NCBI RefSeq assembly: GCF_000376425.1
Contig: NZ_AQWL01000004.1
Span: forward strand, 266,251-330,250
DNA: 64,000 bases
Direction: 5' to 3'
Origin: Thiobacillus denitrificans DSM 12475
GTDB lineage: Bacteria; Pseudomonadota; Gammaproteobacteria; Burkholderiales; Thiobacillaceae
Part shown: positions 1 to 9,755 of the stretch, piece by piece
Position numbering within the stretch: position 1 is the first letter of the stretch
Layout: each line of letters opens with the position of its first letter
Translations under genes and position numbers: made by a program
Notes under the pieces: generated by a model
What the model saw: the letters and a program-made list of their open reading frames with translations, nothing else
Databases searched by the model: none
Told to the model about the DNA's origin: nothing

Positions 1-341
1 TCGAAGGCCCCAAGGCCATGACCGCCTACCAGGATGGCAAGACGACCTTCTTCGGCCGCAGGGGGCAGCTCAACTTCGCCTGTGCCAGCTGCCACGTGCA
101 GAACGCCGGCGTCCGTCTGCGCTCCGAACTGATCTCCCCCGCGATCGGCCATACCGTGCACTGGCCGGTGTTCCGTGGCGGTGACAACCTGACCACCCTG
201 CAACAGCGCTATAGCGGTTGTTTCAGGATGGTGCGCAGCGTGCCGGCGGCACAAGGCAGTGCCACCATGAACAACCTGGAGTATTTCCATTCCTCGCTGT
301 CGAATGGTCTGCCGATGAAGGCTTCCGTATTCCGCAAATAA
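1..341 (+). CDS. soxA: SoxA, diheme/monoheme cytochrome c subunit of SoxAX (3' part only)
   Basis: C-terminal part of a gene that begins before the window; the reading frame starts at base 3. SoxA with SoxX attaches thiosulfate to the carrier SoxYZ in the periplasm. The heme c site CASCH lies at bases 81-95. The sequence QQRYSGCFRMVR follows; its Cys (bases 219-221) matches the active-site cysteine that ligates the heme in SoxA and is typically persulfidated. The tail ends in MKASVFRK. A strong terminator follows at once, and soxB comes next, so the upstream part of a sox operon should lie just left of the window. Number of hemes in the whole protein cannot be judged here. Confidence 0.93.
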   Translation, partial: EGPKAMTAYQDGKTTFFGRRGQLNFACASCHVQNAGVRLRSELISPAIGHTVHWPVFRGGDNLTTLQQRYSGCFRMVRSVPAAQGSATMNNLEYFHSSLSNGLPMKASVFRK

Positions 342-357
342 GCGGCCGCGTGGTGCG

Positions 358-388
358 AAAAAGCCCGGGCAGCCGGGCTTTTTCATTT
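358..388 (+). terminator. Intrinsic terminator after soxA
   Basis: Perfect 11-bp stem AAAAAGCCCGG / CCGGGCTTTTT with a GCAG loop, followed by a T-rich tract. It starts 16 bases after the soxA stop. It separates soxA from soxB, so soxB probably has its own promoter in the AT-rich stretch 430-480. Confidence 0.92.
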
Positions 389-493
389 TGCAGAACCGAT
401 ACTTGCGCATGGGCTGGAGCTACTATTTACCCGTTGCACCTTATCAACTGACAATATCAAAAATATCATTACATTATTTTCGAGGAGCGTTCC

Positions 494-2236
494 ATGCACA
501 TGAACCGCCGTGAGTTCCTGCAATTACTTGCCGTCGCCGCAGCCTCCGGCATGGCACTGGACAGCAAGTCCGCACTGGCCGGCAAGGCGCCCGCCAATTT
601 CTATGATGTGCCACGCCACGGCAACGTCTCGTTCATGCACTTTACCGACTGCCACGCCCAGCTGATGCCGGTGTGGTTTCGCGAGCCCAACGTCAATCTG
701 GGAATCGGCTCGGCCAACGGCAAGGCCCCTCATCTGGTCGGCCGGCATCTGCTGAAAAAATTCGGCATCAAGCCCGGTAGTGCCGAGGCCCACGCCTTCA
801 CTTACCTTGATTTCACCGAAGCGGCCAAGGTCTACGGCAAGGTCGGTGGCTTCGCCCACCTGAAAACCCTGGTAGACAAAATCCGTGCGCAGCGCCCCGG
901 TGCCCTGCTGCTCGATGGCGGAGATACCTGGCAAGGCTCGGCCACGTCTCTGTGGACCAATGCGCAGGACATGGTCGACGCCTGCATCGCGCTCGGCGTC
1001 AACATCATGACGCCGCACTGGGAATCGACTTTCGGCGCCGAGCGGGTGATGGAGATCGTCAACGGCGACTTCAAGAAAGCCGGTATCGATTTCGTCGCAC
1101 AGAACGTTGTCACCAACGACTTCGGCGACCAGGTTTTCAAGCCCTACGTCATGAAGGAGATGAACGGCGTAAAAGTCGCCATCATCGGCCAGGCCTTCCC
1201 CTACACGCCGATCGCCAACCCGCGCTGGATGGTGCCGGACTGGAGCTTCGGCATCCGCGACGATGGCATGCAGAAATGGGTGGACGACGCGCGCGCCAAT
1301 GGCGCCAAAGTCGTGATCGTGCTCTCGCACAACGGCATGGACGTCGACCTTAAAATGGCAGGCCGCGTCACCGGCATCGATGCCATCTTCGGCGGCCACA
1401 CCCACGACGGCGTGCCGCAACCGGTCAAAATCAGAAACGCAAAAGGCGTCACGCTGGTGACCAATGCGGGTTCCAACGGCAAGTTCCTCGGCGTCATGGA
1501 CTTCGACGTTCGCGGCGGCAAGATTCAAAGCTACCAATACCGCCTGCTGCCGGTGTTCTCCAACCTGCTGCCGGCCGACCCGGCGATGGACGCGCTGATC
1601 ACGAAAGTACGTGCACCCTATGAAGATAAGCTCAGCGAGAAGCTCGCCGTCACCGACGACTTCCTCTATCGCCGCGGCAACTTCAACGGCACCTGGGATC
1701 AGCTGCTGGTCGACGCGCTGATGGAAGTCAAAGGCGCGGATGCCGCGTTCTCGCCCGGCTTCCGCTGGGGCACCACGCTGCTGCCGGGCGACGCCATCAC
1801 CATGGAACGCCTGATGGACCAGACCGCGATCACCTATCCGCAAACCACACTGACCGAGATGACCGGCGAGACCATCAAGAGCATCATGGAAGATGTCGCC
1901 GACAACCTGTTCAATACCGACCCCTACTATCAGCAGGGCGGCGACATGGTGCGCGTCGGCGGCATCGAATACACCATCAACCCGACCAAGAAAATCGGCC
2001 AGCGCATCAGCAACATGACGCTGAAAGGCAAGCCAGTCGATGCCAACACGGTCTACAAGGTCGCCGGCTGGGCGCCGGTGGGCGAAGGCGCACAGGGCGA
2101 GCCGGTATGGGATGTCGTCGCGGCCTACCTGCGCGACAAGAAAGTCATCAAGGGGCTGAAGCTGAACGAGCCCAGAATCGTCGGCATCGGCAAATCCAAC
2201 CTCGGTATCGCAGACTACCGCGGCGGCCTGTCCTGA
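494..2236 (+). CDS. soxB: SoxB, dimanganese sulfate thiol esterase/hydrolase
   Basis: 580 aa. SoxB hydrolytically releases sulfate from the thiosulfate-derived group on SoxY in the periplasm. The N-terminus has a Tat signal (NRREFLQ, then a hydrophobic stretch ending in SALAG). Metallophosphoesterase motifs follow: HFTDCHAQ near residue 50, DGGDTWQGS near 140, LSHNGMD near 276 and GGHTHDG near 299. The C-terminal half is the 5'-nucleotidase domain. GAGGAG at about 482 serves the ATG at 494; the ATG at 500 is also possible and keeps the signal. Length is normal for the family (about 560-580 aa). A terminator follows. Confidence 0.97.
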   Translation: MHMNRREFLQLLAVAAASGMALDSKSALAGKAPANFYDVPRHGNVSFMHFTDCHAQLMPVWFREPNVNLGIGSANGKAPHLVGRHLLKKFGIKPGSAEAHAFTYLDFTEAAKVYGKVGGFAHLKTLVDKIRAQRPGALLLDGGDTWQGSATSLWTNAQDMVDACIALGVNIMTPHWESTFGAERVMEIVNGDFKKAGIDFVAQNVVTNDFGDQVFKPYVMKEMNGVKVAIIGQAFPYTPIANPRWMVPDWSFGIRDDGMQKWVDDARANGAKVVIVLSHNGMDVDLKMAGRVTGIDAIFGGHTHDGVPQPVKIRNAKGVTLVTNAGSNGKFLGVMDFDVRGGKIQSYQYRLLPVFSNLLPADPAMDALITKVRAPYEDKLSEKLAVTDDFLYRRGNFNGTWDQLLVDALMEVKGADAAFSPGFRWGTTLLPGDAITMERLMDQTAITYPQTTLTEMTGETIKSIMEDVADNLFNTDPYYQQGGDMVRVGGIEYTINPTKKIGQRISNMTLKGKPVDANTVYKVAGWAPVGEGAQGEPVWDVVAAYLRDKKVIKGLKLNEPRIVGIGKSNLGIADYRGGLS

Positions 2237-2259
2237 CCCCATCGTTCGCAAAAAATCCG

Positions 2260-2284
2260 AAAGGGGCGCAAGCCCCTTTTTTTT
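2260..2284 (+). terminator. Intrinsic terminator after soxB
   Basis: 8-bp stem AAAGGGGC / GCCCCTTT with a GCAA tetraloop and an eight-base T run, 24 bases after the soxB stop. It closes the sox unit and isolates it from the nor cluster. Confidence 0.94.
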
Positions 2285-2510
2285 ACGCTCCCGGAGCGCG
2301 TGCGCGCAGTAGTGCTTGACAGCGCAACCGGGTGCGTGAGCAAGCTTGCGCCGCCCACCCGTCCGGCCATTCTCCTTACCTAAAAATACACGGACCGGCG
2401 TCGCAGGCGATTCGTCCGGCACGGGCCGACGCGCCATGGCCCGGAAGGCGGCGCTTGCGTGGCCGCCGCCCACCGAACTGTCTCACTAAAGCAACAAGCA
2501 AATTTTCTGC
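2285..2510. other. Non-coding stretch between soxB and the nor promoter
   Basis: The whole gap between soxB and norC is about 400 bases. In this left part I see no plausible gene: frames open here have neither family features nor ribosome sites. It contains GC-rich sequence up to about 2475 and then turns AT-rich towards the nor promoter. Confidence 0.6.
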
Positions 2511-2540
2511 TTTACCTAACATGTATTTTAAATATATATT
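2511..2540 (+). promoter_or_regulatory. Proposed promoter of the nor operon
   Basis: A -35-like TTTACC (2511-2516) and a -10-like TATATT (2535-2540) are separated by 18 bases, about 95 bases upstream of norC. The -35 is weak, as expected of a controlled promoter. The spacer and -10 are covered by the NsrR-like palindrome. Inference from sequence only. Confidence 0.5.
2518..2540. promoter_or_regulatory. NsrR-type operator (nitric oxide sensing)
   Basis: Palindrome of half-sites AACATGTATTT and AAATATATATT around a central T; the halves agree at 9 of 11 positions. It matches the published NsrR pattern (AAGATGCATTT-N-AAATGCATCTT) at 17 of 22 specified positions. NsrR is an Fe-S repressor that is released by NO and commonly controls nor, hmp and related genes. 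Placement over the proposed -10 fits repression. No nsrR gene is present in the window. Confidence 0.7.
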
Positions 2541-2635
2541 AAGACCTCGATAGCCTAGCTTGGTGCGGGTAAGTGGAAGATGCACCTTAGCACGCGATTC
2601 GTATCCAACCCAGCAAACGAAAGGGACCCAACCAA

Positions 2636-4479
<1,844 letters not shown>

Positions 4480-4488
4480 GCCTGACAA

Positions 4489-4510
4489 TCCGCCCGGCTT
4501 GCCGGGCGGA
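4489..4510 (+). other. Intercistronic hairpin between norB and norE
   Basis: Perfect 9-bp stem TCCGCCCGG / CCGGGCGGA with a CTTG loop. No T run follows, so it is probably not a full terminator. It may protect the 3' end of norCB mRNA or reduce norE expression. The norE ribosome site begins right after it. Confidence 0.6.
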
Positions 4511-4523
4511 CAAGGATACCGAC

Positions 4524-5117
4524 TTGAACCTGGCAATCACTTCCTCTGCACCACATGACGATCGCCGCGAGCTACCGGGCGATCTTGCCATGTGGTTTTT
4601 CATTCTTGCCGAATTGCTGGTATTCGGCGTCTTTTTTCTGGCGTATGCATTTGCCCGCACGCGCAATGTCGAATTGTTCAATGCGTCGCAACTGGAGCTG
4701 GATCAGCTCAGCGGCGCCATCAATACCGTCCTGCTGATTTCCAGCAGTTATTTCGTGGTACGTGCCGTCGATCAAATCCGGCATGGCCGATCCCGTTCCT
4801 GTACCTACTGGCTGCTCGCCGCGATGACCTGCGGCGGTGCATTCCTGGTGCTCAAGCTGGCCGAATTCGGCGCCAAGATCGAGGCCGGCATCACCATGTC
4901 GACCAATACGTTTTTCATGTTTTACCTCGGCCTCGGCTTTTTCCACTTCATGCATGTCGTGCTCGGCATGGTCATCCTCGGCGCCGTGACGCTCAAGGCA
5001 TGGAAAGGGGGCTACAGCGCGGCCAGCTACAGTGGCGTTGAAACCGGTGCCGCTTACTGGCACATGGTCGACCTGGTGTGGATCATCCTGTTTCCCCTGA
5101 TTTACGTACTGCACTGA
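4524..5117 (+). CDS. norE: NorE, cytochrome c oxidase subunit III-like protein
   Basis: 197 aa, five membrane helices, subunit III (CoxC) fold. The family motif region includes PGDLAMWFFILAELLVF near residue 20 and YWHMVDLVWIILFPLIY at the end. NorE is an accessory protein found with cNOR and supports full NO reductase activity; it has no redox centre. The start is TTG at 4524, with AAGGA 8 bases upstream; there is no better ATG before the conserved region. norF begins 2 bases after its stop. Confidence 0.88.
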   Translation: MNLAITSSAPHDDRRELPGDLAMWFFILAELLVFGVFFLAYAFARTRNVELFNASQLELDQLSGAINTVLLISSSYFVVRAVDQIRHGRSRSCTYWLLAAMTCGGAFLVLKLAEFGAKIEAGITMSTNTFFMFYLGLGFFHFMHVVLGMVILGAVTLKAWKGGYSAASYSGVETGAAYWHMVDLVWIILFPLIYVLH

Positions 5118-5119
5118 CC

Positions 5120-5377
5120 ATGATGAAAGCGGCGACTTTTCAATGGCTGGTTCTGCTTGCAATGACGGCGGTGGCCGTCGGCCTGTCGCAAGCCACGCTC
5201 TCCGACAATGCCATCCTGGCCCCGGTGCTGCTGACGACGCTGATCAAGGGCCGCATCGTGATTGACCGCTTCATGGCCCTGCAAGGCGCGATCGCACCGT
5301 GGCGCTGGATCGTGCTGGGCTGGCTGGTGCTGGTGTTGGGCCTGATCGGGTATGCCTTCCACATGGCACAGACTTAA
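5120..5377 (+). CDS. norF: NorF-like small membrane protein (cytochrome oxidase subunit IV-like)
   Basis: 85 aa with three hydrophobic segments (about residues 6-22, 28-45 and 57-79). The motif TLIKGRIVIDRFMAL is typical of prokaryotic COX4/NorF proteins. The ATG (5120) lies 2 bases after the norE stop, so the two are translationally coupled. It likely acts with NorE in assembly or support of NorCB in the inner membrane. Confidence 0.82.
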   Translation: MMKAATFQWLVLLAMTAVAVGLSQATLSDNAILAPVLLTTLIKGRIVIDRFMALQGAIAPWRWIVLGWLVLVLGLIGYAFHMAQT

Positions 5378-5389
5378 CCGGAGAACCCC

Positions 5390-6205
5390 ATGAACGACCT
5401 GACCGCTCCCGGCCTGGAGGCCACCCTGAATGTTCCGTTCTACCAGCCGGTCGGCAACGAGTGCGAACTGTTCGAATACGCCTTCCGCAAGCGCCTGCCG
5501 CTGCTGATCAAGGGGCCGACCGGCTGCGGCAAGACGCGCTTCGTCGCGCACATGGCAGCACGCCTGGCGCGGCCGCTGATCACGGTGGCCTGCCACGACG
5601 ACCTGACCAGCGCCGATCTGGTCGGCCGCCATCTGATCGGCGACGGCCAGACCGTCTGGTCGGACGGCCCGCTGACGCGCGCAGTGCGGCAAGGCGGCAT
5701 CTGCTACCTGGACGAAGTGGTGGAAGCGCGCAAGGACACCACCGTGGTGCTGCATCCGCTGACCGACGACCGGCGCATCCTGCCGATCGAGCGCACCGGC
5801 GAGGAATTGCATGCGCCCGACGAGTTCATGCTGGTGGTTTCCTACAACCCTGGCTACCAGAACCTGCTGAAAAGCCTGAAGCCGTCGACGCGCCAGCGCT
5901 TTATCGCGATCAACTTCGATTTTCCGCCGGCCGCGCTGGAAGAGAAAATCGTGATCGCCGAAACCGGCGTCGCGCCGATGCTGGCAAAGCAACTCGTCAC
6001 ACTGGCCCGCCACTTCCGCCAGCTCAAGGACCACGATCTGGAGGAAGCGGCTTCGACACGCCTGCTGGTATACGCAGCCAGCCTCATCGGCGCAGGCTGC
6101 GATCCGGTCGCCGCCTGCGAAGCTGCGCTGGTCCAGTCGCTGACCGACGATGCAGATACCGCCGAGGCCTTGCTGGAAGTGATCAAGGCAAGCTTCGGCC
6201 AATAA
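5390..6205 (+). CDS. norQ: NorQ, MoxR-type AAA+ ATPase
   Basis: 271 aa. Walker A GPTGCGKT is at residues 42-49 and Walker B is GICYLDEV near 105, followed by sensor-like SYNPGYQ. NorQ/CbbQ proteins work with a VWA partner (NorD) as a chaperone that inserts the non-heme iron into NorB. GGAGA precedes the ATG. In most species norD follows directly; here two membrane-protein genes lie between them. Confidence 0.94.
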   Translation: MNDLTAPGLEATLNVPFYQPVGNECELFEYAFRKRLPLLIKGPTGCGKTRFVAHMAARLARPLITVACHDDLTSADLVGRHLIGDGQTVWSDGPLTRAVRQGGICYLDEVVEARKDTTVVLHPLTDDRRILPIERTGEELHAPDEFMLVVSYNPGYQNLLKSLKPSTRQRFIAINFDFPPAALEEKIVIAETGVAPMLAKQLVTLARHFRQLKDHDLEEAASTRLLVYAASLIGAGCDPVAACEAALVQSLTDDADTAEALLEVIKASFGQ

Positions 6206-6209
6206 TCGC

Positions 6210-6590
6210 ATGGACGCCCCCCCCGCCCCGCGCGAACAGGCCATGCAGGCAGAAGCGCTCTACCTGATCAATCTGCTGCTGGCGCCCGGCCTGGCATTCC
6301 TGCTGCTGCTGTGGCTCGCTCACCGGCATCGCGCAAGCGCCAATCCGCTCACGCGCTGCCATCTGCGCCAGACGGTCACGGCAAGTCTCTGGGCGGGCCT
6401 GTTGCTGATCGCCGTACCCGCCCTGTTCGTGCTGACCGTCGACCTCGACCGGCCGGCAGCCTGGATACTGCTGCTGCTGTATGTCCTGTGCTGCCATGCG
6501 ACGCTGGTGCTGCTGGGCGTGCTCGGCCTGTCGCGCGCGATCGCCGGGCAGACCTTCGTCTATCCCCTGCCCGGGAGCCGCACATGGTAG
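6210..6590 (+). CDS. Small membrane protein of unknown function in the nor cluster
   Basis: 126 aa; I do not recognise the family. Three hydrophobic segments are visible (about residues 18-40, 59-77 and 85-110). The 5' end holds a run of eight C (6217-6224), and an alternative ATG at 6243 would skip it. It starts 4 bases after norQ and overlaps the next gene by 7 bases, so it is part of the operon. It probably serves the adjacent polyferredoxin or the NO reductase; this is inference from position only. Confidence 0.72.
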   Translation: MDAPPAPREQAMQAEALYLINLLLAPGLAFLLLLWLAHRHRASANPLTRCHLRQTVTASLWAGLLLIAVPALFVLTVDLDRPAAWILLLLYVLCCHATLVLLGVLGLSRAIAGQTFVYPLPGSRTW

Positions 6591-7624
6591 GCCTCCAGGC
6601 GGCTTCCGCAATCCGTGCCAGCATCGCTCGCAGCACGCGCGGCTGGCTTGGATTGCCGGTACAGCGTTGGCGTCAGCTGACCCAGGCGGGATTTTTCCTG
6701 CTGTTCGTGTTCGCGCCGGTCTTCGATATCTTTCGGCTCGATCTGAATCTCAAGCACTTGATCCTGTTCGGCTTCGACTGGACGCTGGGGATGGACGACT
6801 TCCTGGCCGGCCGCGCTTCCACCGCGCAGGCCTCGCTGAACATCGTATTGCGCGGTTTTCTGCCGCTGCTGGCGGTCGGCGGCACGCTGATCTATGTCAG
6901 CCTGAAATGGGGGCGGCTGTATTGCGGCTGGCTCTGCCCGCATTTCTCGATCGTCGAAACCATCAACCAGACGCTGCGGCGCGCGATCGGCAAGCAAAGC
7001 CTGTGGGACAGGAAGCCGCTGCCGGCCCGCAACCCTGACGGCAGCGAAACCCGCCACGACGCGCTCTGGTGGTTCGCCGTGGTTCCGCTGGTCATCGCTT
7101 GCGCGGTCCTCTGGGCCGTGGTGCTGCTGACCTACCTGCTGCCGCCGGCCGAGATATACGGCAACATCTGGCACGGCACCCTGACGCGCAATCAAACGAT
7201 TTTCCTCAGCGCCGCCAGCATCGCGTTCTTCGTCGAGTTCATGTTCGCGCGCCACCTGTTTTGCCGCTATGCCTGCGCGGTCGGCCTGTTCCAGAGCCTG
7301 GCCTGGATGAGCAACGACAAGGCGATGGTGGTCGGCTTCACGCGCGAACGCGCCAAGGATTGTTCCACCTGCTATTCGGCCTGCGACCATGTCTGCCCGA
7401 TGCGCCTGAACCCGCGCAACGTCAAGCGCATGATGTTCGCTTGCGTGCAGTGCGGCCAGTGCGTGGATGCCTGCGACCAGACGCAGGCCGGCAACCCGAA
7501 CGGCCCATTGCTGAACTGGGTGCACGACCTGCATGCCGAATCCGAAGCCGCCTTCAATGTCAGGGCCGCCCGCACCATACCGATCAAGCCGGCCACCGGC
7601 TCCCTGACCCAGGACAGGCGCTAG
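6584..7624 (+). CDS. Membrane polyferredoxin of the NosR/NapH/CcoG type within the nor cluster
   Basis: 346 aa. N-terminal membrane helices carry the family motifs CGWLCPHF (about residue 114) and CRYACAVG (about 227; the usual Pro is Ala). Two ferredoxin-like clusters follow: CSTCYSACDHVCP near 262, with one residue more than the usual CX2CX2CX3CP, and CVQCGQCVDACD near 287, where the usual Pro is Asp. It lacks the C-terminal Ig-like domain of CcoG (about 470 aa). It probably moves electrons across or along the membrane, or helps metal-centre assembly. The ATG at 6584 overlaps the preceding gene. Confidence 0.85.
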   Translation: MVGLQAASAIRASIARSTRGWLGLPVQRWRQLTQAGFFLLFVFAPVFDIFRLDLNLKHLILFGFDWTLGMDDFLAGRASTAQASLNIVLRGFLPLLAVGGTLIYVSLKWGRLYCGWLCPHFSIVETINQTLRRAIGKQSLWDRKPLPARNPDGSETRHDALWWFAVVPLVIACAVLWAVVLLTYLLPPAEIYGNIWHGTLTRNQTIFLSAASIAFFVEFMFARHLFCRYACAVGLFQSLAWMSNDKAMVVGFTRERAKDCSTCYSACDHVCPMRLNPRNVKRMMFACVQCGQCVDACDQTQAGNPNGPLLNWVHDLHAESEAAFNVRAARTIPIKPATGSLTQDRR

Positions 7625-7626
7625 GC

Positions 7627-9468
7627 ATGGAAGAATTCGTCGGCGGTTTGTGGGACAAACTGATCACCCGTACCGCATATCGCGGCTTTCCCAAGGCGCG
7701 CGTGGAACTCAAGCAGATCGAGCGCATTGCGCCGATCTATTTTCGCGCGTTGGGCGGCGATGCCGGCCTGACGCTGCGCGCCGGCACTGCGACGACGCAT
7801 GGCGCGCGCCGCAGCTGGATGGAACGCGTGGCAGGCATCGGCGACAAGGTGGAGCTGACCTGGAGCGACGACACCACGCTGCACCTGCCGGCCGCGCTCG
7901 ACGTCTTTCCGGAGCGCGCGCAGAACCGCGAACTGTATCTGTGGCTGCTCGCGCTCGCCGCGCACGATGTTGCGCCGCATGCGCCGTGGATCGTACGCAA
8001 CCAGCAGGCGACGCGCGCCACTCTGGAGGCGCTGCCCGGTCTGGCACCGCGTTATCGCAAGCTGGTCGGGGCCTTGTTCGCATTGCGTCCGCATCCGGAC
8101 ACCTTGAGCGGTCAGGAACGCGTGGCCGAAGCCGCAATTCGCGCGGCGCTGGACGAGCCGGGCTCGGTCGGGCAATTCGAGCCCGGCAGGCAGGCGCCGC
8201 TGCCGGTGCCGCTGTGGCTGCACCCGCAGCCACCTCACAACCCGGGGCAACAGCGCCAGGCTGGCAGCGCGAAAACGCCGTCGCCGGTGAGCACCCAATC
8301 CACAGCCGACCAGGAAGGACGCAAGCGGCGCGCCGAGCGGGTCGAGATGCCGCAGGCGAAGAACCCGTTCATGCTGCTGTTTCGAGCCGAAAGCCTGTTT
8401 TCCTGGGCCGAATTCATCAAGGTCGACCGCCCGCTCGACGAGGACGAGAACGAGCATGCAGCCAAAGCCGCCAACGACCTCGACATCCTCAGCATCGCCG
8501 ACGACGACAACAGCACCGCCAGCCGGGTGCGCTTCGACCTCGATCTGCCGGCCGAGGCCGACGACGACCTGATGCTGGCCGACGGCATCCTGCTGCCGGA
8601 ATGGGATTGCCGCAAGCAACGCCTGCAGCCCGCGCATTGCCGCCTGCAGATGCTGCTCGCGCGCGACGCCGAACCGTGCACGCTGCCGCAGGCCTTGCGC
8701 GCACCGGCCAAGCGGCTGCGCCAGCAGTTTCAGGCCCTGACCACGCAGCGCACGCGCCTGCGCGGTCAGCTTACCGGCAGCGATCTCGACATCGACGCCT
8801 GTGTGCGCTTTGCCGCCGACAAGACCGGCGGCATGCGCGCAAGCGAGCCCGGGCTGTATCTCGACAGCCGCCGGCAGCAGCGCGACCTGTCCTGCCTGCT
8901 GCTGGCCGACCTGTCACTGTCGACCGACGCCTGGGTCAACAACACGGCGCGCGTGATCGAGGTGATCCGCGACAGCCTGCTGCTGTTCGGCGAGGCGCTG
9001 GCGGCCACCGGCGATCGCTTTGCACTGTATGGATTTTCGTCGGTGCGCCGCGACAACGTGCGTTTTCATCTGCTCAAGGGTTTTGATGAGCGCTATGACG
9101 ACCAGATTCGCGGCCGCCTGGCGGCATTGAAGCCCGGCTTCTATACGCGCATGGGCGCCGCGATCCGCCACGCGGCCGCGATCCTCTCGACGCGAAGAAC
9201 TGCGCGGCGCCTGTTGCTGATCCTGACCGACGGCAAGCCGAACGATCTCGACAGGTACGAAGGCCGTTACGGAATCGAGGACACCCGCATGGCGATCATC
9301 GAAGCGCGTCGTCTGGGGCTCACGCCGTTTTGCGTGACCATCGACGAAACGGCCGGGGATTACCTGCCGCACCTGTTCGGCGCGGCAGGCTATGTGGTGG
9401 TGCGCGATGCGGCGATGCTGCCGCGGGTGCTGCCGGACCTGTATGCAAGACTGACCGAAAACGTCTGA
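7627..9468 (+). CDS. norD: NorD, VWA-domain protein for NO reductase activation
   Basis: 613 aa. The C-terminal von Willebrand A domain begins near residue 420 with the MIDAS motif DLSLS, then TRMGAAIRHA and LILTDGKPND. NorD partners the NorQ ATPase and is needed to load iron into NorB. The ATG at 7627 lies 2 bases after the polyferredoxin stop. The N-terminal 400 residues are the usual NorD-specific region with an acidic stretch (DEDENEHA) near 280. Length is typical (about 610-640 aa). Confidence 0.94.
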   Translation: MEEFVGGLWDKLITRTAYRGFPKARVELKQIERIAPIYFRALGGDAGLTLRAGTATTHGARRSWMERVAGIGDKVELTWSDDTTLHLPAALDVFPERAQNRELYLWLLALAAHDVAPHAPWIVRNQQATRATLEALPGLAPRYRKLVGALFALRPHPDTLSGQERVAEAAIRAALDEPGSVGQFEPGRQAPLPVPLWLHPQPPHNPGQQRQAGSAKTPSPVSTQSTADQEGRKRRAERVEMPQAKNPFMLLFRAESLFSWAEFIKVDRPLDEDENEHAAKAANDLDILSIADDDNSTASRVRFDLDLPAEADDDLMLADGILLPEWDCRKQRLQPAHCRLQMLLARDAEPCTLPQALRAPAKRLRQQFQALTTQRTRLRGQLTGSDLDIDACVRFAADKTGGMRASEPGLYLDSRRQQRDLSCLLLADLSLSTDAWVNNTARVIEVIRDSLLLFGEALAATGDRFALYGFSSVRRDNVRFHLLKGFDERYDDQIRGRLAALKPGFYTRMGAAIRHAAAILSTRRTARRLLLILTDGKPNDLDRYEGRYGIEDTRMAIIEARRLGLTPFCVTIDETAGDYLPHLFGAAGYVVVRDAAMLPRVLPDLYARLTENV

Positions 9469-9490
9469 TTTTTTCACGCAAGGAGCAAAT

Positions 9491-9748
9491 ATGAAAATCG
9501 AGATTCTCAATATCGCCACCCCCATCAATGCCGCGACGGCGGAACGGGCCGGCGCCATCCTGAAGACGATGCCCGGCGTGCACGAGGTGTCGTATTTCGA
9601 CGCCCCGGCAAGCCTGCACGTCCGCATCGGTTCCGATGCGCCGGCGCGGGCGGAAATGGTGGCGGAGCTGGCCAGGGTCGGCGTGCAGGTCGAAGTGGAA
9701 CGCCCTGCCCATGCAAGCGGCAGTTGCTGCGGCGGCTGCGGCAGCTAG
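9491..9748 (+). CDS. Small HMA-like protein with a Cys-rich tail
   Basis: 85 aa. The predicted beta-alpha-beta pattern (MKIEILNIA, then AERAGAILKTMPGVHEVSYF) resembles heavy-metal-associated ferredoxin-like folds, but the usual N-terminal CXXC is absent. Instead the protein ends in SGSCCGGCGS. AAGGAG precedes the ATG. It follows norD by 22 bases and is last in the nor cluster, so a role in delivering or sensing metal (iron) for NorCB is a guess from context. No named family is claimed. Confidence 0.75.
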   Translation: MKIEILNIATPINAATAERAGAILKTMPGVHEVSYFDAPASLHVRIGSDAPARAEMVAELARVGVQVEVERPAHASGSCCGGCGS

Positions 9749-9755
9749 GGTCGCT

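Noticed and set aside
2285-2510. Short open frames between soxB and norC (for example 2332-2553)
   Set aside because: Neither codon pattern, ribosome site nor recognisable motifs support a gene there.
4489-4510. norB-norE hairpin as an intrinsic terminator
   Set aside because: No T run follows and norE with its ribosome site begins immediately after, so it is listed only as an intercistronic hairpin.
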